A stretch of DNA of 59,396 bases from a virus: IMG/VR virus record IMGVR_UViG_3300044535_000237, positions 1 through 59,396 of that record; one strand, given 5' to 3'. Under the pieces are notes generated by a model, which saw only the letters and a list, made by a program, of their open reading frames with translations, did not search any database and was not told the origin of the DNA. Within the stretch, counting starts at the first letter, position 1. Every line of letters begins with the position of its first letter. Positions 29,826-39,473 of this stretch are shown piece after piece. Both the position numbers and the translations under genes were made by a program.

Positions 29826-31904
29826 TCAATATGTATAAAAGACAGAAACTTTTACAGTTCCTGACGTTGTTTGCATTCGTATTGTTCCACCAGAATAATC
29901 AAAATTGATGGTTAAACCAGTTCCGTTTTGCGCGGCGACAACATTTGCGCCGTTTGTGAAGTTTGCGTAAACTATCCAGTTGCCCTGTGCGCCAGTGCTT
30001 GTGTTGTAACCCGTAATAAAAGCAAACATACCAACGCCGCTTGATGGCGTAAGGGCTACCATGCTTGTGCTAACTGTTGTTGTCCAATCACCACCAAGAC
30101 GACCAACATAAGGGAAGCCTGCTCCATCAGACAACACAATGGCGTTGCTTGCTGTGCGAGTGTCTAGTCCATTGTTGTTGCCCGTAAAGCGACCAATGAT
30201 AGTATTGCTACTACCCGTAGTCATAAAATAACCAGCGTCATCGCCAAGGAAAAGATTACGGACGCCAGTGGTCATGCCACTGCCCGCCCCTCTGCCCACA
30301 CCGATGTTTTCGTAGCCTGTAGTAACAGCAGCTAATGCATCATTTCCAATAGCAACGTTTTCTACTCCAGTTGTGTTGGCAGCTAATGCGTTATTACCAA
30401 TTGCTGTGTTGTTTGAACTAGTAGTGCTTAACCCAAGTGCATTTCTACCCACAGCAACGTTGGCTGAACCAGTGGTATTTACATCCAGTGCGCCTTGACC
30501 AACGGCAGTGTTGTCACTACCAGTTGTGTTGGAGTAAAGAGAAAACGCGCCATAAGCGGTGTTGTAATTTCCCGTGGTGTTTAGATAACCAGAACGAAAG
30601 CCTGAGAAAGTAAGGTCTATGCCTGTGGTGTTGGTAACACCCGCCTGAAACCCTACAGCTGTGTTTTGAGAAGCTGTGGTGTTTACTAGTAAAGCGTTAT
30701 GACCAATTGCCGTATTAGATGAGCCAGTTGTATTGCCATTTAGCGCCGCCACACCAACAGCTACGTTATTGTCACCGCTTCCATACATTGAAGCTTGACC
30801 AACACCTACGTTGTTTGTTCCAGTTAAACTGTATCCTGCGTTTCCACCTACCAAAGTATTGCTACCTGTAGCAGTAAGACTATATCCCGCCTGAAAACCA
30901 ATAGCAGTATTGTTAGATGCTGTGGTGTTGGAGTAGAGGGCTTGCGTACCAACCGCAACATTACTTGCGCCAGTGGTATTAGTCCGACTCGCATGGTGTC
31001 CAACAGCAGTATTGTTTGATGCCGTTGTATTATTCAACAGAGCCTGCGTACCCATAGCCACGTTGTTGTTGCCAGTGGTGTTGTAGCCTAACGCACCATA
31101 ATCCACACTGAACTCTGGCGCACCAACCGCAATGTTGTTAGCGCCTGTGGTGTTGGCCCTGAGAGAATAACTGCCAACCGCAGTATTGTTAGAGGATGTG
31201 GTACTAAGATTTAACGCACCAAAGCCAATTGCTGTTACGCCACTACCAGTTGAGTTAGTGAATAAAGCAGTGTTTCCAAGAGCAGTATTTTGTGTACCAG
31301 TTGTATTTGAAAACCCCGCCTGATAACCTACGGCAGTGTTATTAACTGCCGTGGTGTTGGAGTAAAGAGCACCCAGACCAATTGCTACGTTACTACCGCC
31401 TGTGGTATTTGTGTATAAAGATTGATAACCAACGGCAGTGTTGTTATTGCCTGTGGTGTTAGAAAAAAGAGATTGATAACCTAAAGCAGAATTGTTAGAA
31501 CCCGTACTTGATGCACCATTCATTGAACTAGAACCAACTGCCGTATTAAATGAGCCGCTATTGTAAGAAAACAGTGCATTTGTTCCAACTGCCGTATTAT
31601 CTGAATCGCTTATAAGTGCAAATAATGTTCCGCGACCAATAGCGGTGTTTCTGTTGCCAGTAGTAACATTAAAAAGCGCACTAAATCCAAAAGCAGAATT
31701 TCTAATGCCAGTTGTATTTGCAGTTAGCGCAGTATTACCAGTTGCAGTGCTTTGCGTTCCAGTTGTATTTGCCGCTAATGCACTTGCACCTACCGCAGTA
31801 TTAGTGTCTATAGAACCTGCACCACGGCTTACAGTAACTCCAGAAAGCGTGTTGGTGTTTCCAGAGACAACAATCCCTGCTGTGCCGTCAAGTACGATAC
31901 TCAT
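29826..31904 (-). CDS. Repeat fibre 3, no S74 chaperone
   Basis: A 692-residue fibre. After an N-terminus like fibres 1 and 2, about 30 tandem 17-residue repeats follow (consensus NTAVGYxALxxNTTGxx), predicted as a trimeric beta-roll like YadA heads. Unlike its two neighbours it lacks a C-terminal S74 chaperone. It ends in a distinct beta-rich domain (GLTINFDYSGGTIRMQTTSG). AAGGAGC precedes ATG 31904, which overlaps the previous stop as ATGA; an upstream start at 31970 would lie in fibre 2. It probably binds the host surface. Confidence 0.75.
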   Translation of the reverse strand: MSIVLDGTAGIVVSGNTNTLSGVTVSRGAGSIDTNTAVGASALAANTTGTQSTATGNTALTANTTGIRNSAFGFSALFNVTTGNRNTAIGRGTLFALISDSDNTAVGTNALFSYNSGSFNTAVGSSSMNGASSTGSNNSALGYQSLFSNTTGNNNTAVGYQSLYTNTTGGSNVAIGLGALYSNTTAVNNTAVGYQAGFSNTTGTQNTALGNTALFTNSTGSGVTAIGFGALNLSTTSSNNTAVGSYSLRANTTGANNIAVGAPEFSVDYGALGYNTTGNNNVAMGTQALLNNTTASNNTAVGHHASRTNTTGASNVAVGTQALYSNTTASNNTAIGFQAGYSLTATGSNTLVGGNAGYSLTGTNNVGVGQASMYGSGDNNVAVGVAALNGNTTGSSNTAIGHNALLVNTTASQNTAVGFQAGVTNTTGIDLTFSGFRSGYLNTTGNYNTAYGAFSLYSNTTGSDNTAVGQGALDVNTTGSANVAVGRNALGLSTTSSNNTAIGNNALAANTTGVENVAIGNDALAAVTTGYENIGVGRGAGSGMTTGVRNLFLGDDAGYFMTTGSSNTIIGRFTGNNNGLDTRTASNAIVLSDGAGFPYVGRLGGDWTTTVSTSMVALTPSSGVGMFAFITGYNTSTGAQGNWIVYANFTNGANVVAAQNGTGLTINFDYSGGTIRMQTTSGTVKVSVFYTY

Positions 31905-34159
31905 GATTGCGCTCCTTCTAATACGGCGATACGGGCTGTTAGCTCTTTGATGGCGTTGACTAAATACCAAGTCAGGTTGTCAGTATCAACAGACAAAACA
32001 CCAGTACCTTCTTGTTTTACGCAGTCAGGCAAAACGGCTTGCAGTTCTTGAGCAATAATACCCAATTGAATACCTTGCTTTTGAATAGCTTGGCCTTGTG
32101 GTAATTCGGTGACCTCTTCTGCGCTACGATATTCAAAGTTACGCACACGAATTGAATTGATTGCATCTAAGCCAACATTGTTATCAACGATGTTTTTCTT
32201 TAAGCGTACATCTGAAACTTGCGCCCAAGTTGATGCATTGTTACCTTGAAAAGTGTTGCCACTATTTGGGTTGATAAAGGCTGTGTTTGGCCCTTTACCA
32301 ATCGACCCATACCCAACTACTATTTCATAGCTAACTGAAGTAGAAGAAGCACCTGTATAAGCACCAATATGAATATTCTGTGCGCCTGTAACAATTGATG
32401 TTGTATAAGTTCCAGAACCAGAGCCAATACAAATATTATTACTAGCACTAGTGATGCCAAATCCTGCTTTGTAACCTATCAATACTGAATCATTGGCAGT
32501 GAGCGCATACCCTGCTTGATACCCCACAGCAGTATTAGTAATGCCTGTGTTGTTTGAATAGAGTGCTTGTTGCCCTATTGCTGTGTTCTGGTCAGCCGTG
32601 GTGTTAAAGCGAAGAGCATGATAGCCTATTCCTACGTTGCTACTACCCGTGGTGTTTGCCGCTAATGCTTGAAAGCCTGATGCCACATTGTTAGTGCCAG
32701 TGGATAAACTAGATAGTACATTGCTACCCGTGCCTGTGTTGTACGAACCTGTAGATGAGGTATTAATTGGGCCAGAAGAGTTACCAAAATATGCGTTAGC
32801 CGAGCCAGTTGTATTTAGTATGCCTGAATTGACTCCAAAGAAAGCGTTATTAGCGCCAGTTGTATTGTAATACCCCGCCTGATAACCTACCGCAGTGTTC
32901 TCTGATGCTGTGGTGTTGGAGCGAAGTGCCGAATTACCTACCGCAACATTATTTGCTCCTGAAGTAAGAACATTTAATGTAAATCCACCAAGTCCAATGT
33001 TGTCAGAGCCAGTTACACCAGCACCACCATTTGCAAAAGCCGCATAACCTAAACCTGTATTAGATGAACCTGTTGTGTTTTTATACCCAGAAGCTAAACC
33101 TACAAAAGTATTTTGCGTACCTGTAGTATTGCTATACCCAGCCACATAACCAAACGCTTGAATGCCACCAGTAGTATTGCTATACCCCGCCTGATAACCT
33201 ACTGCGGTGTTGTTAGATGCTGTGGTGTTGGAGATAAGTGCGCCAGCACCAACGGCTGTATTGTTTGCACCTGATGTGTTATTTGCAAGGGTTTGTTTAC
33301 CCATAGCGGTATTAGCCGCACCCGTTGTTGCTTGGGCGGCTTCGTAGCCTACTGCCGTATTGTCAGAAGAAGTGCTATTTAATTGTAATGCTCGTGTTCC
33401 AACGGCAACATTTAGTGCGCCAGTTGTATTTGTATAAGCTGCCGCATAACCTACAGCAGTGTTGTTAGATGCTGTGGTGTTGTTAAGCAATGCAGTATAG
33501 CCTACTGATACGTTGTTTGCGCCTGTAGTGTTATTTTGAAGTGCGCCTACGCCAGATGCAGTGTTGTATGAACCAGTAGTGTTGGAATAAAGTGAATAAC
33601 CACCAAAGCCAGCATTAGCTGTTCCAGAAGAATTTGCGTTTAATGAGTTATAACCCATAGCCGTTATATAAGCACCAGTATTTGCGCCAACAACTGCAAA
33701 AGCACCAACAGCAGTTACTTGTCCTGTTGGTGTATTTCCATACCCTGCCTGATAACCTACCGCAGTGCTTCCAGAAGCTGTGGTGTTAGAGTAAAGAGCT
33801 TGAACCCCAATACTTGTGTTGTTTTCACCAGTAGTGTTTAAATAACTAGAACGAAAACCTAAAGAAGTTAAACTTGTTCCCGTAGTGGTATTTACACCTG
33901 CTTGATAACCTACGGCAGTTGAAGCAGAACCCGTAGTGTTAGATATAAGTGATTGATAACCCACCGCAGTATTAGATTCCACAGCACCTGCACCACGGCC
34001 TACTGTTAGACCTTGTATAACTGCACCGCCAACCATTGTTGTTGCCGTGCCGCTGATGGTCTGGGCTGTTGTCCCGTTGGACTGAAGAACCAAAACTCCC
34101 GAGGTGTCCGCAGTAGAAATTAACCCTGCGCTAGTGGATGCGTTAATCGTAACCGCCAT
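31901..34159 (-). CDS. Repeat fibre 2 with S74 chaperone
   Basis: A 752-residue fibre with the same 17-residue NTAVGY repeats and a C-terminal intramolecular chaperone of peptidase S74 type. The autocleavage motif SDVRLKKN is intact, followed by FEYRSAEE, the GIIAQELQAVLPDCV segment and a C-terminal helix (LVNAIKELTARIAVLE). The chaperone trimerises the fibre and then cuts itself off. AAGGAGC precedes the ATG. Confidence 0.85.
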   Translation of the reverse strand: MAVTINASTSAGLISTADTSGVLVLQSNGTTAQTISGTATTMVGGAVIQGLTVGRGAGAVESNTAVGYQSLISNTTGSASTAVGYQAGVNTTTGTSLTSLGFRSSYLNTTGENNTSIGVQALYSNTTASGSTAVGYQAGYGNTPTGQVTAVGAFAVVGANTGAYITAMGYNSLNANSSGTANAGFGGYSLYSNTTGSYNTASGVGALQNNTTGANNVSVGYTALLNNTTASNNTAVGYAAAYTNTTGALNVAVGTRALQLNSTSSDNTAVGYEAAQATTGAANTAMGKQTLANNTSGANNTAVGAGALISNTTASNNTAVGYQAGYSNTTGGIQAFGYVAGYSNTTGTQNTFVGLASGYKNTTGSSNTGLGYAAFANGGAGVTGSDNIGLGGFTLNVLTSGANNVAVGNSALRSNTTASENTAVGYQAGYYNTTGANNAFFGVNSGILNTTGSANAYFGNSSGPINTSSTGSYNTGTGSNVLSSLSTGTNNVASGFQALAANTTGSSNVGIGYHALRFNTTADQNTAIGQQALYSNNTGITNTAVGYQAGYALTANDSVLIGYKAGFGITSASNNICIGSGSGTYTTSIVTGAQNIHIGAYTGASSTSVSYEIVVGYGSIGKGPNTAFINPNSGNTFQGNNASTWAQVSDVRLKKNIVDNNVGLDAINSIRVRNFEYRSAEEVTELPQGQAIQKQGIQLGIIAQELQAVLPDCVKQEGTGVLSVDTDNLTWYLVNAIKELTARIAVLEGAQS

Positions 34160-34161
34160 GA

Positions 34162-36258
34162 TTAGGCTCCTTCAAGCGCAGTAATGCGCTCTGTCAATGT
34201 AATGATTAGGGCTTGTTGTTCTTTGATTGCGTTGAGCATTGCCCAGAAAATTGGGTCAGAGTCAACAGTTAAAACACCTTGTTCCCCAATTTTTACAGAT
34301 TCTGGAAAAGCTGTTTGAACTTGTTGAGCAATTGGGCCTGTGTAGACATTTTCTGAGTCTGGAGAAATTACTGCGTTACCCTGTTCATTAAATACAAATG
34401 CAGGCAACTCATCTTCTGATTTATATTTAAAGTTTTTAACCTCGACTTGCATGATTTCAGCAAGACCTTTGGTTGAAACACCAAGCACATTTTTAACCCT
34501 CTCATCTGAGGTTGTAGTCCAACTAGACGAGTTGTTGCCTTGAGTACAAGCGCCAGCAGATGAACCAAAAATCCAGCAACCAGCATTACCAGCACCTACG
34601 TTATCACGGGCAATATACAAGGTGTTAGTTGCAACCAATCCAAAACCAGCGGCTCTTCCAAGGCAAACAGAATATGAAGCCGCCGCTACATTTCCACCAG
34701 CGTCAAGTCCTAAAGACGTATTATAAGAACCTGTTGTATTATTCCCACCAGCACTCTTACCAATAAAAGTGTTCTCTGCGCCAGTAGTATTGCTATAGCC
34801 TGCATCTCTACCTACAGCAGTATTGTTTATTGCTGTGGTGTTTTTATTAAGGGCATCTCTGCCTACAGCAGTGTTAGAACTACCCGTAGTATTAAAAGAC
34901 AAAGCATCGTAACCCAAGGCTGAATTGTTTGATCCAGTTGTGTTAGAGCCAAGCGCAGTCTGACCAACGGCAGAATTGTTTTCGCCAGTGCCATTGTTAG
35001 ACATGCTGCCATAACCAACAGCCGTGTTTCGTGAGCCAGTTGAGTTGTCACGCAGTGCCTCATAGCCAACCGCAGTCACTGCCTGACCTGATGTGTTGGT
35101 GTACAAAGCACGATAACCAACCGCTGTGTTTAAAGTGGTTGTGTTGTTGTAAAGTGCTTGATAACCAACTGCTGTTGTAGCATTACCAACCATACTATAA
35201 GCCGCTTGATAACCAACAGCAACGCTACCAGAGCCAGTGGTGTTAGCACCTAATGCGCCAGTGCCAACGGCAATGTTGTACGAGCCAGTTGTATTAAAGC
35301 GCATAGGCGCATTTGCAACACCATCGTACCCACCGACTGCGGTATTACCAGAGCCAGTAGTATTTGCATACAAAGCATTAGTTCCAACACCTGTATTACC
35401 CGAAGCGGTTGTGTTTACTCTAAGCGTATTTTCTCCTACAGCTACGTTATAGTTTCCAGTGCTATTAGTTAACAGCGCGTTGTACCCAAAAGCTGTTGTA
35501 CTATTTCCAGTTGAGTTTGATCCACCCGCTTGAAATCCTACTGCGGTTAAAGCACCGCCTGTTGTATTTGCGTAGCCAGCCGTATAACCAACAGCCGTGT
35601 TGCCAGTAGGGGTGGTATTAGAGTAGAGGGATAGCGATCCTACTGCTACGTTTTGATTTCCAGTAGTGTTACTGTATCCAGCTTGATAACCTACTGCTGT
35701 GTTGGATAATCCTGTTGTATTGGCAAACAAAGATTGACCACCAACAGCTACGTTATAGTAACCATTAGAGCCTGAAACACCATACATAGCTTGAGAACCC
35801 ACGGCTACGTTGTTATTTGCCCCGAGGTTGTTTTGGTTATATCCAGCCTGATAACCAACAGCAGTGCTGTTAGAGCCTGTGGTGTTGGATAGCATGGCTT
35901 GATAGCCCATAGCCGTGTTGTTTGCACCAGTTGTATTGAAAAAAAGTGAGTTAGTTCCAAACCCAGAGTTGTTACTTCCTGTGGTGTTTGTAAACAATGT
36001 GCCACGACCAAAAGCATTATTAGTCGTACCTGTCGTATTAGCCGTTAATGCTAAAGAACCAAACGCATCATTTGAACTTCCTGTTGTATTAGCCGCCAAA
36101 GCACTAGCACCAACCGCAGTATTAGTCGCTATAGAGCCGCCACCCGTGCCGATGTTCATGGACGTAGATGGGAGGTTTATAACCGTGCTACCGGCAATTG
36201 TTGGCGCTTGTAGCGTGACTGAACCGCTAGTGTCGCCTTGAATAACAATGCTTGCCAT
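34162..36258 (-). CDS. Repeat fibre 1 with S74 chaperone
   Basis: A 698-residue fibre. Residues about 40-545 are 17-residue repeats; the C-terminus is an S74 chaperone with SDERVKN as cleavage motif, GPIAQQVQTAFPESV and a final coiled coil (ITLTERITALEG). Its chaperone differs from that of fibre 2 in sequence, so the two may not be a recent copy pair over this part. AAGGAAA precedes the ATG, two bases from the next gene. Confidence 0.85.
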   Translation of the reverse strand: MASIVIQGDTSGSVTLQAPTIAGSTVINLPSTSMNIGTGGGSIATNTAVGASALAANTTGSSNDAFGSLALTANTTGTTNNAFGRGTLFTNTTGSNNSGFGTNSLFFNTTGANNTAMGYQAMLSNTTGSNSTAVGYQAGYNQNNLGANNNVAVGSQAMYGVSGSNGYYNVAVGGQSLFANTTGLSNTAVGYQAGYSNTTGNQNVAVGSLSLYSNTTPTGNTAVGYTAGYANTTGGALTAVGFQAGGSNSTGNSTTAFGYNALLTNSTGNYNVAVGENTLRVNTTASGNTGVGTNALYANTTGSGNTAVGGYDGVANAPMRFNTTGSYNIAVGTGALGANTTGSGSVAVGYQAAYSMVGNATTAVGYQALYNNTTTLNTAVGYRALYTNTSGQAVTAVGYEALRDNSTGSRNTAVGYGSMSNNGTGENNSAVGQTALGSNTTGSNNSALGYDALSFNTTGSSNTAVGRDALNKNTTAINNTAVGRDAGYSNTTGAENTFIGKSAGGNNTTGSYNTSLGLDAGGNVAAASYSVCLGRAAGFGLVATNTLYIARDNVGAGNAGCWIFGSSAGACTQGNNSSSWTTTSDERVKNVLGVSTKGLAEIMQVEVKNFKYKSEDELPAFVFNEQGNAVISPDSENVYTGPIAQQVQTAFPESVKIGEQGVLTVDSDPIFWAMLNAIKEQQALIITLTERITALEGA

Positions 36259-36266
36259 ATTTTTCC

Positions 36267-37094
36267 TTAGACCACAACCCAGCGTGAACCGCTAGAAACA
36301 GTAACCGATTGTCCGCTTGCTATAGTGACGGGGCCAGAAGACATACCTGAACTACCAGCAGCGATGGTGTAACTTACAGCAACAGTTTGACTATTAACCA
36401 CAATGCCGTTTGTTGCATTGACTACAGAAGATGCTAACTCGCCCGTGCTAGGTTTGTACAGCAGCTTGGCATCGCCTGTGTAGATTGTACTCGCCGTACC
36501 TGTTGTTGCCGCAGCAAACAATGGATACAGATTGGTGGCAGTTGTTGTGTCGTTGGTTAGCGAAACGGCTGGTGCAGTTGTAGACCAAGATGTATTGGTT
36601 CCATCAGTAGTTAAAAACTTACCTGAATTGGTTGCTTGGCTAGGTGCTAGAGCATTAAACGCAGTAGTAGCCGTGGTCTGACCTGTACCGCCGTTTGCTA
36701 TGGCTACAGTACCTGTCACATTAGCCGCAGTGCCTGTTGTGTTCTGGTTAAAAGTCGGCCATGTAAACGTGCCGGTGCTAAAGTTGCCGCTTGTAGGTGT
36801 ACCCAATACGGGCGTCACCAATGTTGGAGATGTAGCCAGTGCAACGACTGTACCTGTGCCTGAAGTGCTGTAAGACGTTCCCCAAGCCGATCCAGTTGAG
36901 TTAGCAATACCTGCTGCGGGATATGTCGCACTTTCTCCGGGAACCCATGCTGTGCCGTTCCAAATAAGAGCTTGTCCATTCGTGGGTGTACCCGTAACCT
37001 GAATTTTGTCCGTGTTCAGGTTTGTGAAGTTAGAGTCAACTTCAGTATTGGTAAGAGGCGAGCCCTTGCCTGCGCGGGTAACAATAGTGCTCAC
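36267..37094 (-). CDS. Tail fibre-like protein
   Basis: A 275-residue Ser/Thr/Gly-rich protein. The N-terminus (GKGSPLTNTEVDSNFTNLN) is a widespread phage fibre start, and the body has the TGTVAIANGGTGQTTATTAFNAL motif common in fibres. The C-terminus is a short beta domain. It probably connects to or belongs to the fibre complex encoded downstream. Confidence 0.7.
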   Translation of the reverse strand: MSTIVTRAGKGSPLTNTEVDSNFTNLNTDKIQVTGTPTNGQALIWNGTAWVPGESATYPAAGIANSTGSAWGTSYSTSGTGTVVALATSPTLVTPVLGTPTSGNFSTGTFTWPTFNQNTTGTAANVTGTVAIANGGTGQTTATTAFNALAPSQATNSGKFLTTDGTNTSWSTTAPAVSLTNDTTTATNLYPLFAAATTGTASTIYTGDAKLLYKPSTGELASSVVNATNGIVVNSQTVAVSYTIAAGSSGMSSGPVTIASGQSVTVSSGSRWVVV

Positions 37095-37106
37095 GGCCTA
37101 CTCCAA

Positions 37107-37565
37107 TCAAACTGGTGCTGCCATTGTAACTGTCCAAGTGATGGACATGGTGTCGTTTACATCTTTGTTAACAACGCTAAACACGGTGCGGCAAAGCATG
37201 GTGCCAGCAGAAGAAGCGTTAAAAAGACCTGCTTCCGTAATCGCAGCTAACGTAGCTGGAGTGCCTGCAGGAAACGTTGCAACATAAGCAACGGCTGCTG
37301 CCGTTACGGTAGTTGAAGTCAATGCTACACGAGCAGACTCAGTACCCAAAGTGGTATTGTTTGCGGCTGCTGCTGTGCTATTCGTACCAATAGCCATGTG
37401 GCTCATAGCGGTAGCAGTTGTGTCTTTCATGCGGCTAGCAATGTAGCCCAAACCGGTTGTAACAACCAAGTTTTTGACTTTTTGTTCGTGCTTGACTGTA
37501 CCGTCAGGAGCGGTTACTACAATCTTTAATTCGCCCGTAGCGACAATTTTTTCATTTGTGTTCAT
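37107..37565 (-). CDS. Putative virion structural protein
   Basis: A 152-residue protein with a beta-rich N-terminus (ELKIVVTAPDGTVKHEQ) and a Thr/Ala-rich C-terminal part ending in SITWTVTMAAP. Similar proteins lie before fibre genes in many environmental phages and look like Ig-like or fibre-base domains. The family name is not certain. Late-operon position supports a structural role. Confidence 0.6.
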   Translation of the reverse strand: MNTNEKIVATGELKIVVTAPDGTVKHEQKVKNLVVTTGLGYIASRMKDTTATAMSHMAIGTNSTAAAANNTTLGTESARVALTSTTVTAAAVAYVATFPAGTPATLAAITEAGLFNASSAGTMLCRTVFSVVNKDVNDTMSITWTVTMAAPV

Positions 37566-37574
37566 GGTGGTTCC

Positions 37575-38435
37575 TTAAAAAGTGACACTCGTTCCTACGT
37601 AGTCTTCTGCGAAATACGTGATATCGCAGTATCCTTGGCTTATTACTGTACCAGCATCTGATGCACTAGTCGAGTCAATAAGAGTTTTTCCAGCAGTTTT
37701 AGCAGCGGAATCTGTTGCGGTTGGCGCTTCTGCCAGCCCCTTAATAAAATCTCTAAACGCGGTATCAGAGCCCGTCGCTGTATCTGCTGCCGCTTTATCA
37801 AAACCAAGGGCTGCACTATCGGTAACATTTGAAGCATCCGCGGTGGGTTTTAGACTTGTAATAGCAGTGCTGTCAGAAACTGTAACAGAATCTGTCAGGC
37901 TCTTAATAAACGTCTTAGCCGCAATGTCTGAGTTTATAGCAGAATCAGTAAATGCCCTGCTGTAATCCACGGTACGAACAAGCGTTTCGCTTGGTACGGC
38001 CAGATCAGATAGCACTTTAAAGACTTGAATAGTTTGATCGTCGTCCGCTGCTACTCCGTTTACGTCGTCGGTGACATAGGCGGTATCAGCCAAAGTCTTT
38101 TGGAATGTTTTAGTGTTTACATCGCTGCTAACCGCGGTATCTGCTGCCGCTTTGTCAAAGGTTTTAATATTTGCATCTGAGGCAATACCCGTATCACTAA
38201 CCGCCTTGCCGTAGCTTTTAACTAATGCTTCGCTAGCTTGTGCGGATTCAGTAAGGCTTTTACCAAATGTTTTTGCGGCGGAATCGGTTGCGTTAGCGGT
38301 GTCAAAAAGATCAACAAAGTCTACAAAGTACCCTGAAATAGCTGCTGCTTTTAACAGTACATAACTTACAGCAGCACTCATACCGCCCGAGGCAGTAGTT
38401 GCGACAAGCTGTACGTACTGATAAACTGAGCGCAT
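37575..38435 (-). CDS. Structural protein with 18-residue tandem repeats
   Basis: A 286-residue protein whose residues about 40-260 consist of an 18-residue repeat, for example GIASDANIKTFDKAAADT and AVSSDVNTKTFQKTLADT (consensus xxxSDxxxKTFxKxxxDT). The regular Asp, Ser and Thr with Phe or Tyr suggest a solenoid or beta-strand stack, possibly a spike or fibre shaft. Stop overlap with the BppU-like gene indicates coupling. Not recognised as a known family. Confidence 0.6.
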   Translation of the reverse strand: MRSVYQYVQLVATTASGGMSAAVSYVLLKAAAISGYFVDFVDLFDTANATDSAAKTFGKSLTESAQASEALVKSYGKAVSDTGIASDANIKTFDKAAADTAVSSDVNTKTFQKTLADTAYVTDDVNGVAADDDQTIQVFKVLSDLAVPSETLVRTVDYSRAFTDSAINSDIAAKTFIKSLTDSVTVSDSTAITSLKPTADASNVTDSAALGFDKAAADTATGSDTAFRDFIKGLAEAPTATDSAAKTAGKTLIDSTSASDAGTVISQGYCDITYFAEDYVGTSVTF

Positions 38436-38764
38436 TAAAAGTCCTCGCGCATTTTAAATTTTAACAGGTCGTAAACTGTTTGGATACCGCCATTAGAGAA
38501 GGTAACTTGAATTTCGCCTTCGTAATCGCCTGCGCTTCCTGACATAGCCGTTGCAGACATGGGAAAAACAATAACGCCATCCGTACCAGTAGCGATAAAT
38601 CCGGTAATGGTGTCTTGCAGGGTAGTTGCACCCACTTGGCGAAACTTCATAACTGCCGTAGCGCCGGTAATGTCAATAATAGCGTCTGTATTTTCATCAG
38701 TCAGCGTCGCTTGTATTTGTGGGCGATTTACGTCACCTTGAATAAGTTTAATTTTTTCAGCCAT
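38435..38764 (-). CDS. BppU N-terminal-like domain protein
   Basis: A 109-residue beta-sandwich protein: KIKLIQGDVNRPQIQATLTD, IIDITGATAVMKFRQ, then GVIVFPMSATAMSG and DYEGEIQVTF. The order matches the N-terminal Ig-like domain of phage baseplate/fibre-attachment proteins (BppU). It probably links fibres to the tail or capsid. Confidence 0.7.
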   Translation of the reverse strand: MAEKIKLIQGDVNRPQIQATLTDENTDAIIDITGATAVMKFRQVGATTLQDTITGFIATGTDGVIVFPMSATAMSGSAGDYEGEIQVTFSNGGIQTVYDLLKFKMREDF

Positions 38765-38773
38765 AATTAATCC

Positions 38774-39466
38774 TTAAGCAACAGAGCCGTGAATAGGTGC
38801 ACCTAACGGACTTGGAACAACACCTGTCGTGCCTTTGTAATCTGTATTGAGAGCGTTTGTAAATAGCGCGTAATGCGTCTGCGCTCGAGTGGCGTTATTT
38901 GCGTACTCTGCGTCCTTGTTAAACGCTCTATACGCAATGTAGTCCATCAAGGCGGTAGCCAGTATATCAGGAACACTTATGTTGCCTGTAACGGACGTAA
39001 ACGTTGTCGCTGCAGCAGGTTCTGCTACCGCTGTTGGGTAGTTAGCCAGCACCACATCTAGTCTTGCCAAAGTGGTAGCAGGTGGATAGACGTAAAAGAC
39101 CCGAGGATCAATTGGATCATACATGTAGTGCACAGTGTTTACAGTCGCTGTAGCAACATGCCAATCTGGGTACTGCGAATCAAGAAGTTGACGATTAACA
39201 ATGCGAACAGCTTTCTTAGTACTGGTTTCCGCTGAGTTGCGAACCACGTCAAGAAGTTTTGCTGCAGTAGACGGTACAGTTTGTTTTGCACCGGCAACCA
39301 GTGTCAAAGTCACAGATGTTGCAAATGCATCTGGACGATAAATAAGCATTTCATTTTGTCCGTCGTTTAGATAACGAACAAGTTCCGCCGTTGCCCACCG
39401 CGTAGCGGTCGGGTCTTGAAGCGTATCTACAACGCGGCGGATAACGGATTGTGCAGTGGTAGTCAT
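38774..39466 (-). CDS. Head-tail connector-like protein (DUF6682-like)
   Basis: A 230-residue protein starting MTTTAQSVIRRVVDTLQDPT, then RWATAELVRYLNDGQNEMLIY. This opening is typical of the DUF6682 group found next to capsid genes in podovirus-like phages. ATG 39466 is chosen for the GAGGT site upstream. It probably forms part of the head-tail junction or tail tube. Confidence 0.65.
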   Translation of the reverse strand: MTTTAQSVIRRVVDTLQDPTATRWATAELVRYLNDGQNEMLIYRPDAFATSVTLTLVAGAKQTVPSTAAKLLDVVRNSAETSTKKAVRIVNRQLLDSQYPDWHVATATVNTVHYMYDPIDPRVFYVYPPATTLARLDVVLANYPTAVAEPAAATTFTSVTGNISVPDILATALMDYIAYRAFNKDAEYANNATRAQTHYALFTNALNTDYKGTTGVVPSPLGAPIHGSVA

Positions 39467-39473
39467 GTTTACC

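Noticed and set aside
29826-36258. Possible CRISPR array because of regular repeats
   Set aside because: The 51-base units are in frame and encode a fibre repeat; there are no unique spacers of equal length.
29826-36258. Diversity-generating retroelement target
   Set aside because: I saw no reverse transcriptase gene and no template repeat; variation here is explained by tandem protein repeats.
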